Source of the DNA: Silene conica
Lineage: Eukaryota > Streptophyta > Magnoliopsida > Caryophyllales > Caryophyllaceae
NCBI GenBank assembly: GCA_029255685.2
Contig: CM055320.2
Span: 48,424,910-48,488,909, forward strand
Reading direction: 5' to 3'
Length of the DNA stretch: 64,000 bases
Shown here: one piece after another, positions 24,033 through 36,419 of the stretch
Numbering within the stretch: the first letter of the stretch is position 1
Layout: the number at the start of each line of letters is the position of its first letter
Made by a program: the position numbers and the translations under genes
Notes under the pieces: model-generated
What the model saw: the letters and a program-made list of their open reading frames with translations, nothing else
Told to the model about the DNA's origin: nothing
The model's database searches: none

Positions 24033-24986
24033 TCAACAATTTGTATCATTATTCATAAGTTGACAAAATAACATGAATTTTAAACGAGAAGTATTACCTA
24101 CGGCGGTTGCCTTTCCATTTTTGAGGTCGGCCAAGTATTTGGGGCAATTACGCTTCCAATGTCCTAACCTCGTGCAATAATGGCACTTGTCTTTAGATTT
24201 TGAAGATGAGGTTGAAGCGCGTTTCGAAAAGGTCTTTTCTTTGGCCGGTTTGGGTTTGAACGTTTTCTTACCCTTGGCTTTGAAGGCATTCCTCTTGAAG
24301 TTAGTTTTCCCTTTCTTCTCAATGTTCAAAACATCCTTAGTGGAACTTTCATGAAGTCCCATGTCCCTCTCGGCTTGGACAAGCATCTTATGCAATTCAT
24401 CCAATGTGGTCTCTTGATTTCGCATATTGAAATTCACCCGGAATTGAGCATACGATTTCACCTTATTCAGAGAATGAAGAACTCGGTCAATGATGAGAGA
24501 GTCGGGAACATCAACTCCTTGTAACTTCAGAGTCTCCGCGAACTCAACTAATTTGAGTACATGAGGGCTTATCTTTTACCCTTCCATCAAGCAAATGTCG
24601 AAGAAGGCGGAAGCCGCCTCATATTGAATCACCCTTGGAGTTTGTGAAAACATCGTCGCAAGTTTGGTGTATATCTCATATGATGTGGTTAACTTGATCA
24701 TACTCCTTTGGAGATCCGACTCCATGGAGAAGATAAGCACATTTTTAAGAGCGGAAGACTCTTTCATGTAGGCTTCATAGGCCTCACGAGTTTGAACCGC
24801 GGAACGAGCGGTCGGAGCGGTCGGAGCGGCTTCGGAGAGGTAACGAGTCTTATCGTCACCTTGAGCGGCCAAAAGTAATTACGCATCCCAATCTTTAAAA
24901 TTGGAACCATGCTTATCGAGTTTGCAACGATCCATAAAGGATCGAAGCCATGATACATTAGTGAGAGGTGGAGCGTTGGTTGCCAT
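24033..24986 (-). pseudogene. gag: B3 gag (copia-type) with CCHC zinc knuckle
   Basis: The start ATG is at 24986. Recognisable parts are SRSAVQ-type linker residues near TREAYEAYMKESSALKN, the UBN2-like middle (YAQFRVNFNMRNQETTLDEL), a lysine-rich segment and a zinc knuckle CHYCTRLGHWKRNC (C-x2-C-x4-H-x4-C, 24144-24185). The knuckle binds element RNA. No protease follows. There is a small number of breaks. This copy keeps the natural end of gag, unlike the two chimeric copies to its right. Confidence 0.88.
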
Positions 24987-26970
24987 TTACGATGTTGAAA
25001 ATTAAACTACAATAAAAATGAAGGAATTTAAAACAACATCATTTAAAAACTTGTAATAAAAATTAAACAAGTTTAGTTATTTACTTAATGATCTCTTACC
25101 CAATTAAGTAAACAATTCCGAGTCCCAAACCCATACTAATCCGGGCACGGTATAGCCGATTCAACCCTTATTGGTATAATTTGGTGGATTAACTCTTTAA
25201 TCGGTTCTACCTTAGAACTCCCCGTCGACGATTTTCTAAAAAATGTCTTTAGCCCGAACTTATTGCAACTACGGTTACGAATACCTTCGTTAAGATCAAC
25301 CAAATTTCAAGGTGTAATCTTATTACCCCACTTACCCAACGTGACAATTTTAGTACCCCGGTGTAGCCGAGCCTACATTCTTGTGAAGAAGGGATTCATG
25401 GGTCTATACTTTTTGGTAAGGCTAAGTCTCAATATTCATTTGTAAGAGATCTAGTCAAAATTATTATCTATCTCCGTTTAAGTGAACTAAGTCGGTGAAT
25501 TATCGATAAAATAATGGACTAGGTCGACTAAATCGAATAAAAAATGCATGACATGATGTGACGATTTGGCTATGCATGCAAACATATAAAGCAAAATAAA
25601 AGCATAAAATAATAAACCCTAGTATGGCCTTTCCTAAAAAAGAAATAATAAAAGTACAAATTCGGAAACCAACTCCTTGGTCCCTTGAACTTCACGAGGC
25701 ACGCTTCCCAAGGTAAGCACCGTCTTGGTCGGAACTCTTTTCCGAATGGCATCGTCTTCAAGGCTCACCGGAATTTACAAAAATTAAAACCTTTCTAGTC
25801 TACTTTATACATTTATAAAATAGAAAACAATAAATAAAGTGATACGAGATCACATTAATTACATTCGAATCGATAACCCCTTACATTTAAGGAAATATCG
25901 ATTAAAAACTAAGGCCATACTAAGTAAAATTACATAATCCAAAATTACGTAAATAAAATCATGACAATCATAATTAAAATATGTAATGCTTATGAATATG
26001 AACTAGCTAAATTCAGATTTTGAATATCTTAAAACTTTCTTAAAATTTCATAACCTTAATAATATTAGTATTTACACGGTTTTTTTATTTATTTCGTAAA
26101 TAATATGTCAAACGAGCATTTTGAGTTGGAAAATTAAATAATTAGCTCCATAAATGCAAATAGAATACTAATATTATTTTTACACTTTCCGAAATACTTT
26201 AAGAAACTGAAATGGACATAAAATTAGTTAGTACACTGCCCAATAACCGAAATTTTAATTACATGACTCTTATTATTCAGTTTTTAAACCTAACTTTTCA
26301 ACAAATAAAAACTAAATAAAACAGAAACTTTTGGCTCCCAAGAAAAATATGGTGATGAACATATCAAATAATATATATGACATCGTGTGAAATTTTTATG
26401 ACCAAATTCCAACTTAAACTATTAAAGTCGAAATAATGTCACTTTTATCCGATTTTTACATTAAAAATCAATAAACATGCAATATATGAGATAAATTTCT
26501 GGAAAATTCAGTATATATTTTAAATATTGCATGTGACATATTCAAAGATTTTATAGTCAAATTCGAAATATAACTATATAAACCTATTTTTATTCATTTT
26601 ATGGCATTTTAACATTTAAAATTCATAAATCGTGTATTCTAACTCCATAATTTACGAAAAATCATATTCATATCATAGGAAATACATGTGAAAACATACT
26701 GAAAAATCTTGGCCAGAAATTGATTTTAACTATTTTTCCCAAAAATAAACATTTTTAACCATTAAAAATAATAAAAACCGAAAATAAAATACCTATGAAC
26801 AATATATATGCAAAATATATTCCAAATATCCTAAAATAAATTTAGAATCAGTAGGTATTCATGCATAATAATTTCGGCCATATCATATACGAACTAAAAT
26901 TTCTATTTTATTTTTGTTATCTTAATAACTTCGTAAAAATGTAAATGAAAAGCATGCAAACAACCGATTT
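24987..26970 (-). other. B3 long non-coding leader
   Basis: This is about 2 kb, collinear with the B1 and B2 leaders and without credible coding potential. It is repeated within the tandem units to the right. Confidence 0.75.
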
Positions 26971-26982
26971 GCTCTGATACCA
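26971..26982 (-). promoter_or_regulatory. B3 primer binding site (tRNA-iMet)
   Basis: TGGTATCAGAGC on the - strand lies two bases from the LTR; copies recur in units 2 and 3 next to 31702 and 36420. Confidence 0.9.
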
Positions 26983-26984
26983 AT

Positions 26985-28257
26985 TGTAAGGTTTAAATAT
27001 CTCATAACCTAATAATATTAGTCATACTAAATAAAATTAGATAACTAACATTTTAATTATTATGTTTTAGATCTTATGCATGCTAGTATAAAATGCGGAA
27101 ATAGGACTCGAATTACTTACAATCCGACGAAACCAATGCAAGGATGATCCTCCTTAGTATTCAAAGAGTATACCTCCTCCAAGATGCACCCAAGATACCC
27201 TTAATCAACCGAGACTTGAACAAGCTAGGGCAAGGACCGGTTTTCCTTAAACAAATTCTAATCTTTAATTAGAATTGTAAAAACTAATAATACTAATATT
27301 ATTATTTTAGAAAATATTTTTATAGTATGTAAGAGGTATTCTTTTGTATTTTCTCACTAGAAAATTTTGGCTAAGAATGCTAGAATGAAGGTGTGATTTG
27401 ATTATATATTACCCACACAATTTACTTAAGCAAAATCATTAATTTAAGTGGGTATGGGGAAGAGGTGAGCCGGCTAGGGTATGGGGAAGGGGAAAAGAAT
27501 GAGCCCGTTTGTGTTATCAATAACCTAGGCATGCAACCCTAACCATTAGGTGTTAATGCTAGGTTATCATTGTGTCCTTAACCATTTAAAACACAATTAA
27601 ACATCCTTAATCTATCCCCATGAAACCGGAACCTCTTCTTAAATTGGATCCCATTTTAAAATTGTTATTTTGTCAATTGTACATATGTGATGTCTAAAGT
27701 GTCACATTAAAATAACTGACAATTGATTTTAATTTAAAATGCATATTTATCAAATAAATATCATTTGTAAATTAAATAAATCAAATTAAACAATTTGACA
27801 AGTAATTCGAAATTACTTTAGCATAAAAATGGTTATTATCATTAATCGTCAATACGATTTACAACCCTTGTAATAATATACAATCCGATTCATTCTAATT
27901 ACGATTTTATAAATATCGTTCATTGTTTAATAATTGACACGTTTCAATTATAAACATAAATCATACAATAAGATTTAACCTCTGATTTCTCGATATACGA
28001 GTTTAAGGAATATGATCAACTTGTATCAATATACATTTGATCATTTTATCAATCAAGGGAATTGTCCTATAGGTGTGACCTAAAGGGATCAACTGACCAC
28101 CACCGTCATACGACGGTAATGTCAAACTCTAACTAGCCAATAATTACCGATTAATGTTGGTCAGTTGACTAATATAACTTCGTATCATCCCTTGCGCATT
28201 CTCGTCATGAGTTTTAATTATGTGATCGCACTATTGTTGAGGACATATTTCCCAACA
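26985..28257 (-). repeat. B3 5' LTR (tandem unit 1)
   Basis: This 1273-bp LTR runs TGTAAGG to CCCAACA. It is followed by the target duplication GAAGC and 573 bp of the C3 ORF1-like gene before the first tandem junction. Confidence 0.92.
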
Positions 28258-28298
28258 GAAGCGCCTCCTCAAAGCGGGGGAACTGAAGAATAAGTGAG

Positions 28299-29177
28299 TT
28301 AGCCAAACGAGTGACTAGCTAACCCACCACAAACAATAGTGGTCAAAGATGTTCCCTCGCTAACCGCCACAAATTGAGAGGCGACCAAATAAGTTGTGTT
28401 ATAAAACACAGGATCCAGACGCCTAACATTAAGAAATCCAGCCAAAATTGAGAGCTCGATGTTTTTAACATTCTGAGACTCTTTGCGGCCAAAAACAGTG
28501 TTGGCCAACAGACGCAGGTAGTAACGGGGGGCGGGGAAGTGAACGGTAATGCTCTTCTTTTTCCCGTCGCGGGAATCGGAGAGACAAGACCACATGACAT
28601 TGTATGACTCAGAAGAGTCACCCGTACGACCCGTAGCCGATAAACCCAAGTAACCAGCAAATTCACCTAAGGTCAGAGAATAGGTGACATTAAACAGCCT
28701 AAAAGAATTGCATTTATTATCATAGCTAGGGCTGTAAGCAGAAACATCAAAAATAAAAGAGGAAAAGAACTCAAGAGTAAGAAGAGGATATGTAATCTCA
28801 TCCATGGTGACGAGTCCTTGAAAATCCGTCCCATTTTTGAGGTCGGCCAAGTATTTGGGGCAATTACGCTTCCAATGTCCTAACCTCGTGCAATAATGGC
28901 ACTTGTCTTTAGATTTTGAAGATGAGGTTGAAGCGCGTTTCGAAAAGGTCTTTTCTTTGGCCGGTTTGGGTTTGAACGTTTTCTTACCCTTGGCTTTGAA
29001 GGCATTCCTCTTGAAGTTAGTTTTCCCTTTCTTCTCAATGTTCAAAACATCCTTAGTGGAACTTTCATGAAGTCCCATGTCCCTCTCGGCTTGGACAAGC
29101 ATCTTATGCAATTCATCCAATGTGGTCTCTTGATTTCGCATATTGAAATTCACCCGGAATTGAGCATACGATTTCAC
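28299..29177 (-). CDS. Chimeric frame: copia-type gag (zinc knuckle) fused to Athila ORF1-like, copy 1
   Basis: This 292-codon open frame spans the first tandem junction. Residues 1-~115 are the gag middle, lysine-rich stretch and CCHC knuckle, ending PKYLADLKNG. Residues ~116-292 are ORF1-like (TDFQGLVTMDEITYPLLTLE, then FRLFNVTYSLTLGEF). The junction at CCATT happens to keep frame. The first ATG is internal to gag, so it is not an authentic gag start. Whether it is transcribed is unknown; the unit also carries an LTR upstream, at 31702-32974, in the right orientation to drive it. It is a by-product of the duplication, not an element gene. Confidence 0.8.
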   Translation of the reverse strand: MKSYAQFRVNFNMRNQETTLDELHKMLVQAERDMGLHESSTKDVLNIEKKGKTNFKRNAFKAKGKKTFKPKPAKEKTFSKRASTSSSKSKDKCHYCTRLGHWKRNCPKYLADLKNGTDFQGLVTMDEITYPLLTLEFFSSFIFDVSAYSPSYDNKCNSFRLFNVTYSLTLGEFAGYLGLSATGRTGDSSESYNVMWSCLSDSRDGKKKSITVHFPAPRYYLRLLANTVFGRKESQNVKNIELSILAGFLNVRRLDPVFYNTTYLVASQFVAVSEGTSLTTIVCGGLASHSFG

Positions 29178-29291
29178 CTTATTCAGAGAATGAAGAACTC
29201 GGTCAATGATGAGAGAGTCGGGAACATCAACTCCTTGTAACTTCAGAGTCTCCGCGAACTCAACTAATTTGAGTACATGAGGGCTTATCTT

Positions 29292-29702
29292 TTACCCTTC
29301 CATCAAACAAATGTCGAAGAAGGCGGAAGCCGCCTCATATTGAATCACCCTTGGAGTTTGTGAAAACATCGTCGCAAGTTTGGTGTATATCTCATATGAT
29401 GTGGTTAACTTGATCATACTCCTTTGGAGATCCGACTCCATGGAGAAGATAAGCACATTTTTAAGAGCGGAAGACTCTTTCATGTAGGCTTCATAGGCCT
29501 CACGAGTTTGAACCGCGGAACGAGCGGTCGGAGCGGTCGGAGCGGCTTCGGAGAGGTAACGAGTCTTATCGTCACCTTGAGCGGCCAAAAGTAATTACGC
29601 ATCCCAATCTTTAAAATTGGAACCATGCTTATCGAGTTTGCAACGATCCATAAAGGATCGAAGCCATGATACATTAGTGAGAGGTGGAGCGTTGGTTGCC
29701 AT
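29292..29702 (-). pseudogene. gag: gag amino-terminal part, tandem unit 2
   Basis: This is a near-identical copy of the start of B3 gag (ATG at 29702), with the same layout and the same fossil state as unit 1. Confidence 0.8.
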
Positions 29703-31687
29703 TTACGATGTTGAAAATTAAACTACAATAAAAATGAAGGAATTTAAAACAACATCATTTAAAAACTTGTAATAAAAATTAAACAAGTTTAGTTATTTAC
29801 TTAATGATCTCTTACCCAATTAAGTAAACAATTCCGAGTCCCAAACCCATACTAATCCGGGCACGGTATAGCCGATTCAACCCTTATTGGTATAATTTGG
29901 TGGATTAACTCTTTAATCGGTTCTACCTTAGAACTCCCCGTCGACGATTTTCTAAAAAATGTCTTTAGCCCGAACTTATTGCAACTACGGTTACGAATAC
30001 CTTCGTTAAGATCAACCAAATTTCAAGGTGTAATCTTATTACCCCACTTACCCAACGTGACAATTTTAGTACCCCGGTGTAGCCGAGCCTACATTCTTGT
30101 GAAGAAGGGATTCATGGGTCTATACTTTTTGGTAAGGCTAAGTCTCAATATTCATTTGTAAGAGATCTAGTCAAAATTATTATCTATCTCCGTTTAAGTG
30201 AACTAAGTCGGTGAATTATCGATAAAATAATGGACTAGGTCGACTAAATCGAATAAAAAATGCATGACATGATGTGACGATTTGGCTATGCATGCAAACA
30301 TATAAAGCAAAATAAAAGCATAAAATAATAAACCCTAGTATGGCCTTTCCTAAAAAAGAAATAATAAAAGTACAAATTCGGAAACCAACTCCTTTGGTCC
30401 CTTGAACTTCACGAGGCACGCTTCCCAAGGTAAGCACCGTCTTGGTCGGAACTCTTTTCCGAATGGCATCGTCTTCAAGGCTCACCGGAATTTACAAAAA
30501 TTAAAACCTTTCTAGTCTACTTTATACATTTATAAAATAGAAAACAATAAATAAAGTGATACGAGATCACATTAATTACATTCGAATCGATAACCCCTTA
30601 CATTTAAGGAAATATCGATTAAAAACTAAGGCCATACTAAGTAAAATTACATAATCCAAAATTACGTAAATAAAATCATGACAATCATAATTAAAATATG
30701 TAATGCTTATGAATATGAACTAGCTAAATTCAGATTTTGAATATCTTAAAACTTTCTTAAAATTTCATAACCTTAATAATATTAGTATTTACACGGTTTT
30801 TTTATTTATTTCGTAAATAATATGTCAAACGAGCATTTTGAGTTGGAAAATTAAATAATTAGCTCCATAAATGCAAATAGAATACTAATATTATTTTTAC
30901 ACTTTCCGAAATACTTTAAGAAACTGAAATGGACATAAAATTAGTTAGTACACTGCCCAATAACCGAAATTTTAATTACATGACTCTTATTATTCAGTTT
31001 TTAAACCTAACTTTTCAACAAATAAAAACTAAATAAAACAGAAACTTTTGGCTCCCAAGAAAAATATGGTGATGAACATATCAAATAATATATATGACAT
31101 CGTGTGAAATTTTTATGACCAAATTCCAACTTAAACTATTAAAGTCGAAATAATGTCACTTTTATCCGATTTTTACATTAAAAATCAATAAACATGCAAT
31201 ATATGAGATAAATTTCTGGAAAATTCAGTATATATTTTAAATATTGCATGTGACATATTCAAAGATTTTATAGTCAAATTCGAAATATAACTATATAAAC
31301 CTATTTTTATTCATTTTATGGCATTTTAACATTTAAAATTCATAAATCGTGTATTCTAACTCCATAATTTACGAAAAATCATATTCATATCATAGGAAAT
31401 ACATGTGAAAACATACTGAAAAATCTTGGCCAGAAATTGATTTTAACTATTTTTCCCAAAAATAAACATTTTTAACCATTAAAAATAATAAAAACCGAAA
31501 ATAAAATACCTATGAACAATATATATGCAAAATATATTCCAAATATCCTAAAATAAATTTAGAATCAGTAGGTATTCATGCATAATAATTTCGGCCATAT
31601 CATATACGAACTAAAATTTCTATTTTATTTTTGTTATCTTAATAACTTCGTAAAAATGTAAATGAAAAGCATGCAAACAACCGATTT
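29703..31687 (-). other. Leader copy, tandem unit 2
   Basis: This duplicates the B3 leader. The sequence changes within it from unit-3-like to unit-1-like between about 30.39 and 31.42 kb. Confidence 0.75.
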
Positions 31688-31701
31688 GCTCTGATACCAA
31701 T

Positions 31702-32974
31702 TGTAAGGTTTAAATATCTCATAACCTAATAATATTAGTCATACTAAATAAAATTAGATAACTAACATTTTAATTATTATGTTTTAGATCTTATGCATGC
31801 TAGTATAAAATGCGGAAATAGGACTCGAATTACTTACAATCCGACGAAACCAATGCAAGGATGATCCTCCTTAGTATTCAAAGAGTATACCTCCTCCAAG
31901 ATGCACCCAAGATACCCTTAATCAACCGAGACTTGAACAAGCTAGGGCAAGGACCGGTTTTCCTTAAACAAATTCTAATCTTTAATTAGAATTGTAAAAA
32001 CTAATAATACTAATATTATTATTTTAGAAAATATTTTTATAGTATGTAAGAGGTATTCTTTTGTATTTTCTCACTAGAAAATTTTGGCTAAGAATGCTAG
32101 AATGAAGGTGTGATTTGATTATATATTACCCACACAATTTACTTAAGCAAAATCATTAATTTAAGTGGGTATGGGGAAGAGGTGAGCCGGCTAGGGTATG
32201 GGGAAGGGGAAAAGAATGAGCCCGTTTGTGTTATCAATAACCTAGGCATGCAACCCTAACCATTAGGTGTTAATGCTAGGTTATCATTGTGTCCTTAACC
32301 ATTTAAAACACAATTAAACATCCTTAATCTATCCCCATGAAACCGGAACCTCTTCTTAAATTGGATCCCATTTTAAAATTGTTATTTTGTCAATTGTACA
32401 TATGTGATGTCTAAAGTGTCACATTAAAATAACTGACAATTGATTTTAATTTAAAATGCATATTTATCAAATAAATATCATTTGTAAATTAAATAAATCA
32501 AATTAAACAATTTGACAAGTAATTCGAAATTACTTTAGCATAAAAATGGTTATTATCATTAATCGTCAATACGATTTACAACCCTTGTAATAATATACAA
32601 TCCGATTCATTCTAATTACGATTTTATAAATATCGTTCATTGTTTAATAATTGACACGTTTCAATTATAAACATAAATCATACAATAAGATTTAACCTCT
32701 GATTTCTCGATATACGAGTTTAAGGAATATGATCAACTTGTATCAATATACATTTGATCATTTTATCAATCAAGGGAATTGTCCTATAGGTGTGACCTAA
32801 AGGGATCAACTGACCACCACCGTCATACGACGGTAATGTCAAACTCTAACTAGCCAATAATTACCGATTAATGTTGGTCAGTTGACTAATATAACTTCGT
32901 ATCATCCCTTGCGCATTCTCGTCATGAGTTTTAATTATGTGATCGCACTATTGTTGAGGACATATTTCCCAACA
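31702..32974 (-). repeat. LTR copy in tandem unit 2
   Basis: This is 1273 bp, nearly identical to 26985-28257. It is not a separate insertion: it is followed by the same GAAGC and the same C3 stretch as units 1 and 3. Confidence 0.92.
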
Positions 32975-33015
32975 GAAGCGCCTCCTCAAAGCGGGGGAAC
33001 TGAAGAATAAGTGAG

Positions 33016-33894
33016 TTAGCCAAACGAGTGACTAGCTAACCCACCACAAACAATAGTGGTCAAAGATGTTCCCTCGCTAACCGCCACAAATTGAGAGGCG
33101 ACCAAATAAGTTGTGTTATAAAACACAGGATCCAGACGCCTAACATTAAGAAATCCAGCCAAAATTGAGAGCTCGATGTTTTTAACATTCTGAGACTCTT
33201 TGCGGCCAAAAACAGTGTTGGCCAACAGACGCAGGTAGTAACGGGGGGCGGGGAAGTGAACGGTAATGCTCTTCTTTTTCCCGTCGCGGGAATCGGAGAG
33301 ACAAGACCACATGACATTGTATGACTCAGAAGAGTCACCCGTACGACCCGTAGCCGATAAACCCAAGTAACCAGCAAATTCACCTAAGGTCAGAGAATAG
33401 GTGACATTAAACAGCCTAAAAGAATTGCATTTATTATCATAGCTAGGGCTGTAAGCAGAAACATCAAAAATAAAAGAGGAAAAGAACTCAAGAGTAAGAA
33501 GAGGATATGTAATCTCATCCATGGTGACGAGTCCTTGAAAATCCGTCCCATTTTTGAGGTCGGCCAAGTATTTGGGGCAATTACGCTTCCAATGTCCTAA
33601 CCTCGTGCAATAATGGCACTTGTCTTTAGATTTTGAAGATGAGGTTGAAGCGCGTTTCGAAAAGGTCTTTTCTTTGGCCGGTTTGGGTTTGAACGTTTTC
33701 TTACCCTTGGCTTTGAAGGCATTCCTCTTGAAGTTAGTTTTCCCTTTCTTCTCAATGTTCAAAACATCCTTAGTGGAACTTTCATGAAGTCCCATGTCCC
33801 TCTCGGCTTGGACAAGCATCTTATGCAATTCATCCAATGTGGTCTCTTGATTTCGCATATTGAAATTCACCCGGAATTGAGCATACGATTTCAC
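33016..33894 (-). CDS. Chimeric frame: gag fused to Athila ORF1-like, copy 2
   Basis: The 292-residue translation is the same as at 28299-29177, spanning the second tandem junction. Identity of the two frames reflects recent duplication, not selection. The LTR at 36420-37692 lies upstream of it in the same orientation. Confidence 0.8.
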   Translation of the reverse strand: MKSYAQFRVNFNMRNQETTLDELHKMLVQAERDMGLHESSTKDVLNIEKKGKTNFKRNAFKAKGKKTFKPKPAKEKTFSKRASTSSSKSKDKCHYCTRLGHWKRNCPKYLADLKNGTDFQGLVTMDEITYPLLTLEFFSSFIFDVSAYSPSYDNKCNSFRLFNVTYSLTLGEFAGYLGLSATGRTGDSSESYNVMWSCLSDSRDGKKKSITVHFPAPRYYLRLLANTVFGRKESQNVKNIELSILAGFLNVRRLDPVFYNTTYLVASQFVAVSEGTSLTTIVCGGLASHSFG

Positions 33895-34008
33895 CTTATT
33901 CAGAGAATGAAGAACTCGGTCAATGATGAGAGAGTCGGGAACATCAACTCCTTGTAACTTCAGAGTCTCCGCGAACTCAACTAATTTGAGTACATGAGGG
34001 CTTATCTT

Positions 34009-34419
34009 TTACCCTTCCATCAAACAAATGTCGAAGAAGGCGGAAGCCGCCTCATATTGAATCACCCTTGGAGTTTGTGAAAACATCGTCGCAAGTTTGG
34101 TGTATATCTCATATGATGTGGTTAACTTGATCATACTCCTTTGGAGATCCGACTCCATGGAGAAGATAAGCACATTTTTAAGAGCGGAAGACTCTTTCAT
34201 GTAGGCTTCATAGGCCTCACGAGTTTGAACCGCGGAACGAGCGGTCGGAGCGGTCGGAGCGGCTTCGGAGAGGTAACGAGTCTTATCGTCACCTTGAGCG
34301 GCCAAAAGTAATTACGCATCCCAATCTTTAAAATTGGAACCATGCTTATCGAGTTTGCAACGATCCATAAAGGATCGAAGCCATGATACATTAGTGAGAG
34401 GTGGAGCGTTGGTTGCCAT
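34009..34419 (-). pseudogene. gag: gag amino-terminal part, tandem unit 3
   Basis: This is the third near-identical copy of the gag start (ATG at 34419), followed by leader sequence to 36405 with no coding signal. Confidence 0.8.
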
Positions 34420-36419
34420 TTACGATGTTGAAAATTAAACTACAATAAAAATGAAGGAATTTAAAACAACATCATTTAAAAACTTGTAATAAAAATTAAA
34501 CAAGTTTAGTTATTTACTTAATGATCTCTTACCCAATTAAGTAAACAATTCCGAGTCCCAAACCCATACTAATCCGGGCACGGTATAGCCGATTCAACCC
34601 TTATTGGTATAATTTGGTGGATTAACTCTTTAATCGGTTCTACCTTAGAACTCCCCGTCGACGATTTTCTAAAAAATGTCTTTAGCCCGAACTTATTGCA
34701 ACTACGGTTACGAATACCTTCGTTAAGATCAACCAAATTTCAAGGTGTAATCTTATTACCCCACTTACCCAACGTGACAATTTTAGTACCCCCGGTGTAG
34801 CCGAGCCTACATTCTTGTGAAGAAGGGATTCATGGGTCTATACTTTTTGGTAAGGCTAAGTCTCAATATTCATTTGTAAGAGATCTAGTCAAAATTATTA
34901 TCTATCTCCGTTTAAGTGAACTAAGTCGGTGAATTATCGATAAAATAATGGACTAGGTCGACTAAATCGAATAAAAAATGCATGACATGATGTGACGATT
35001 TGGCTATGCATGCAAACATATAAAGCAAAATAAAAGCATAAAATAATAAACCCTAGTATGGCCTTTCCTAAAAAAGAAATAATAAAAGTACAAATTCGGA
35101 AACCAACTCCTTTGGTCCCTTGAACTTCACGAGGCACGCTTCCCAAGGTAAGCACCGTCTTGGTCGGAACTCTTTTCCGAATGGCATCGTCTTCAAGGCT
35201 CACCGGAATTTACAAAAATTAAAACCTTTCTAGTCTACTTTATACATTTATAAAATAGAAAACAATAAATAAAGTGATACGAGATCACATTAATTACATT
35301 CGAATCGATAACCCCTTACATTTAAGGAAATATCGATTAAAAACTAAGGCCATACTAAGTAAAATTACATAATCCAAAATTACGTAAATAAAATCATGAC
35401 AATCATAATTAAAATATGTAATGCTTATGAATATGAACTAGCTAAATTCAGATTTTGAATATCTTAAAACTTTCTTAAAATTTCATAACCTTAATAATAT
35501 TAGTATTTACACGGTTTTTTTATTTATTTCGTAAATAATATGTCAAACGAGCATTTTGAGTTGGAAAATTAAATAATTAGCTCCATAAATGCAAATAGAA
35601 TACTAATATTATTTTTACACTTTCCGAAATACTTTAAGAAACTGAAATGGACATAAAATTAGTTAGTACACTGCCCAATAACCGAAATTTTAATTACATG
35701 ACTCTTATTATTCAGTTTTTAAACCTAACTTTTCAACAAATAAAAACTAAATAAAACAGAAACTTTTGGCTCCCAAGAAAAATATGGTGATGAACATATC
35801 AAATAATATATATGACATCGTGTGAAATTTTTATGACCAAATTCCAACTTAAACTATTAAAGTCGAAATAATGTCACTTTTATCCGATTTTTACATTAAA
35901 AATCAATAAACATGCAATATATGAGATAAATTTCTGGAAAATTCAGTATATATTTTAAATATTGCATGTGACATATTCAAAGATTTTATAGTCAAATTCG
36001 AAATATAACTATATAAACCTATTTTTATTCATTTTATGGCATTTTAACATTTAAAATTCATAAATCGTGTATTCTAACTCCATAATTTACGAAAAATCAT
36101 ATTCATATCATAGGAAATACATGTGAAAACATACTGAAAAATCTCGGCCAGAAATTGATTTTAACTATTTTTCCCAAAAATAAACATTTTTAACCATTAA
36201 AAATAATAAAAACCGAAAATAAAATACCTATGAACAATATATATGCAAAATATATTCCAAATATCCTAAAATAAATTTAGAATCAGTAGGTATTCATGCA
36301 TAATAATTTCGGCCATATCATATACGAACTAAAATTTCTATTTTATTTTTGTTATCTTAATAACTTCGTAAAAATGTAAATGAAAAGCATGCAAACAACC
36401 GATTTGCTCTGATACCAAT

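Larger units (their letters stand above)
20417..28257 (-). mobile_element. Copia-type gag-only element B3, complete with both LTRs
   Basis: The 3' LTR (20417-21691) and 5' LTR (26985-28257) are flanked by GAAGC on both sides (20412-20416 and 28258-28262). It was inserted into the ORF1-like gene of C3. The internal ~5.3 kb holds a tRNA-iMet primer site, a 2-kb leader, a gag of ~950 bp and ~2.3 kb without any coding signal; no protease, integrase or RT is seen. This fits the TR-GAG class of non-autonomous elements. The LTRs differ by a few per cent by eye. Gag has a small number of breaks. Confidence 0.88.
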
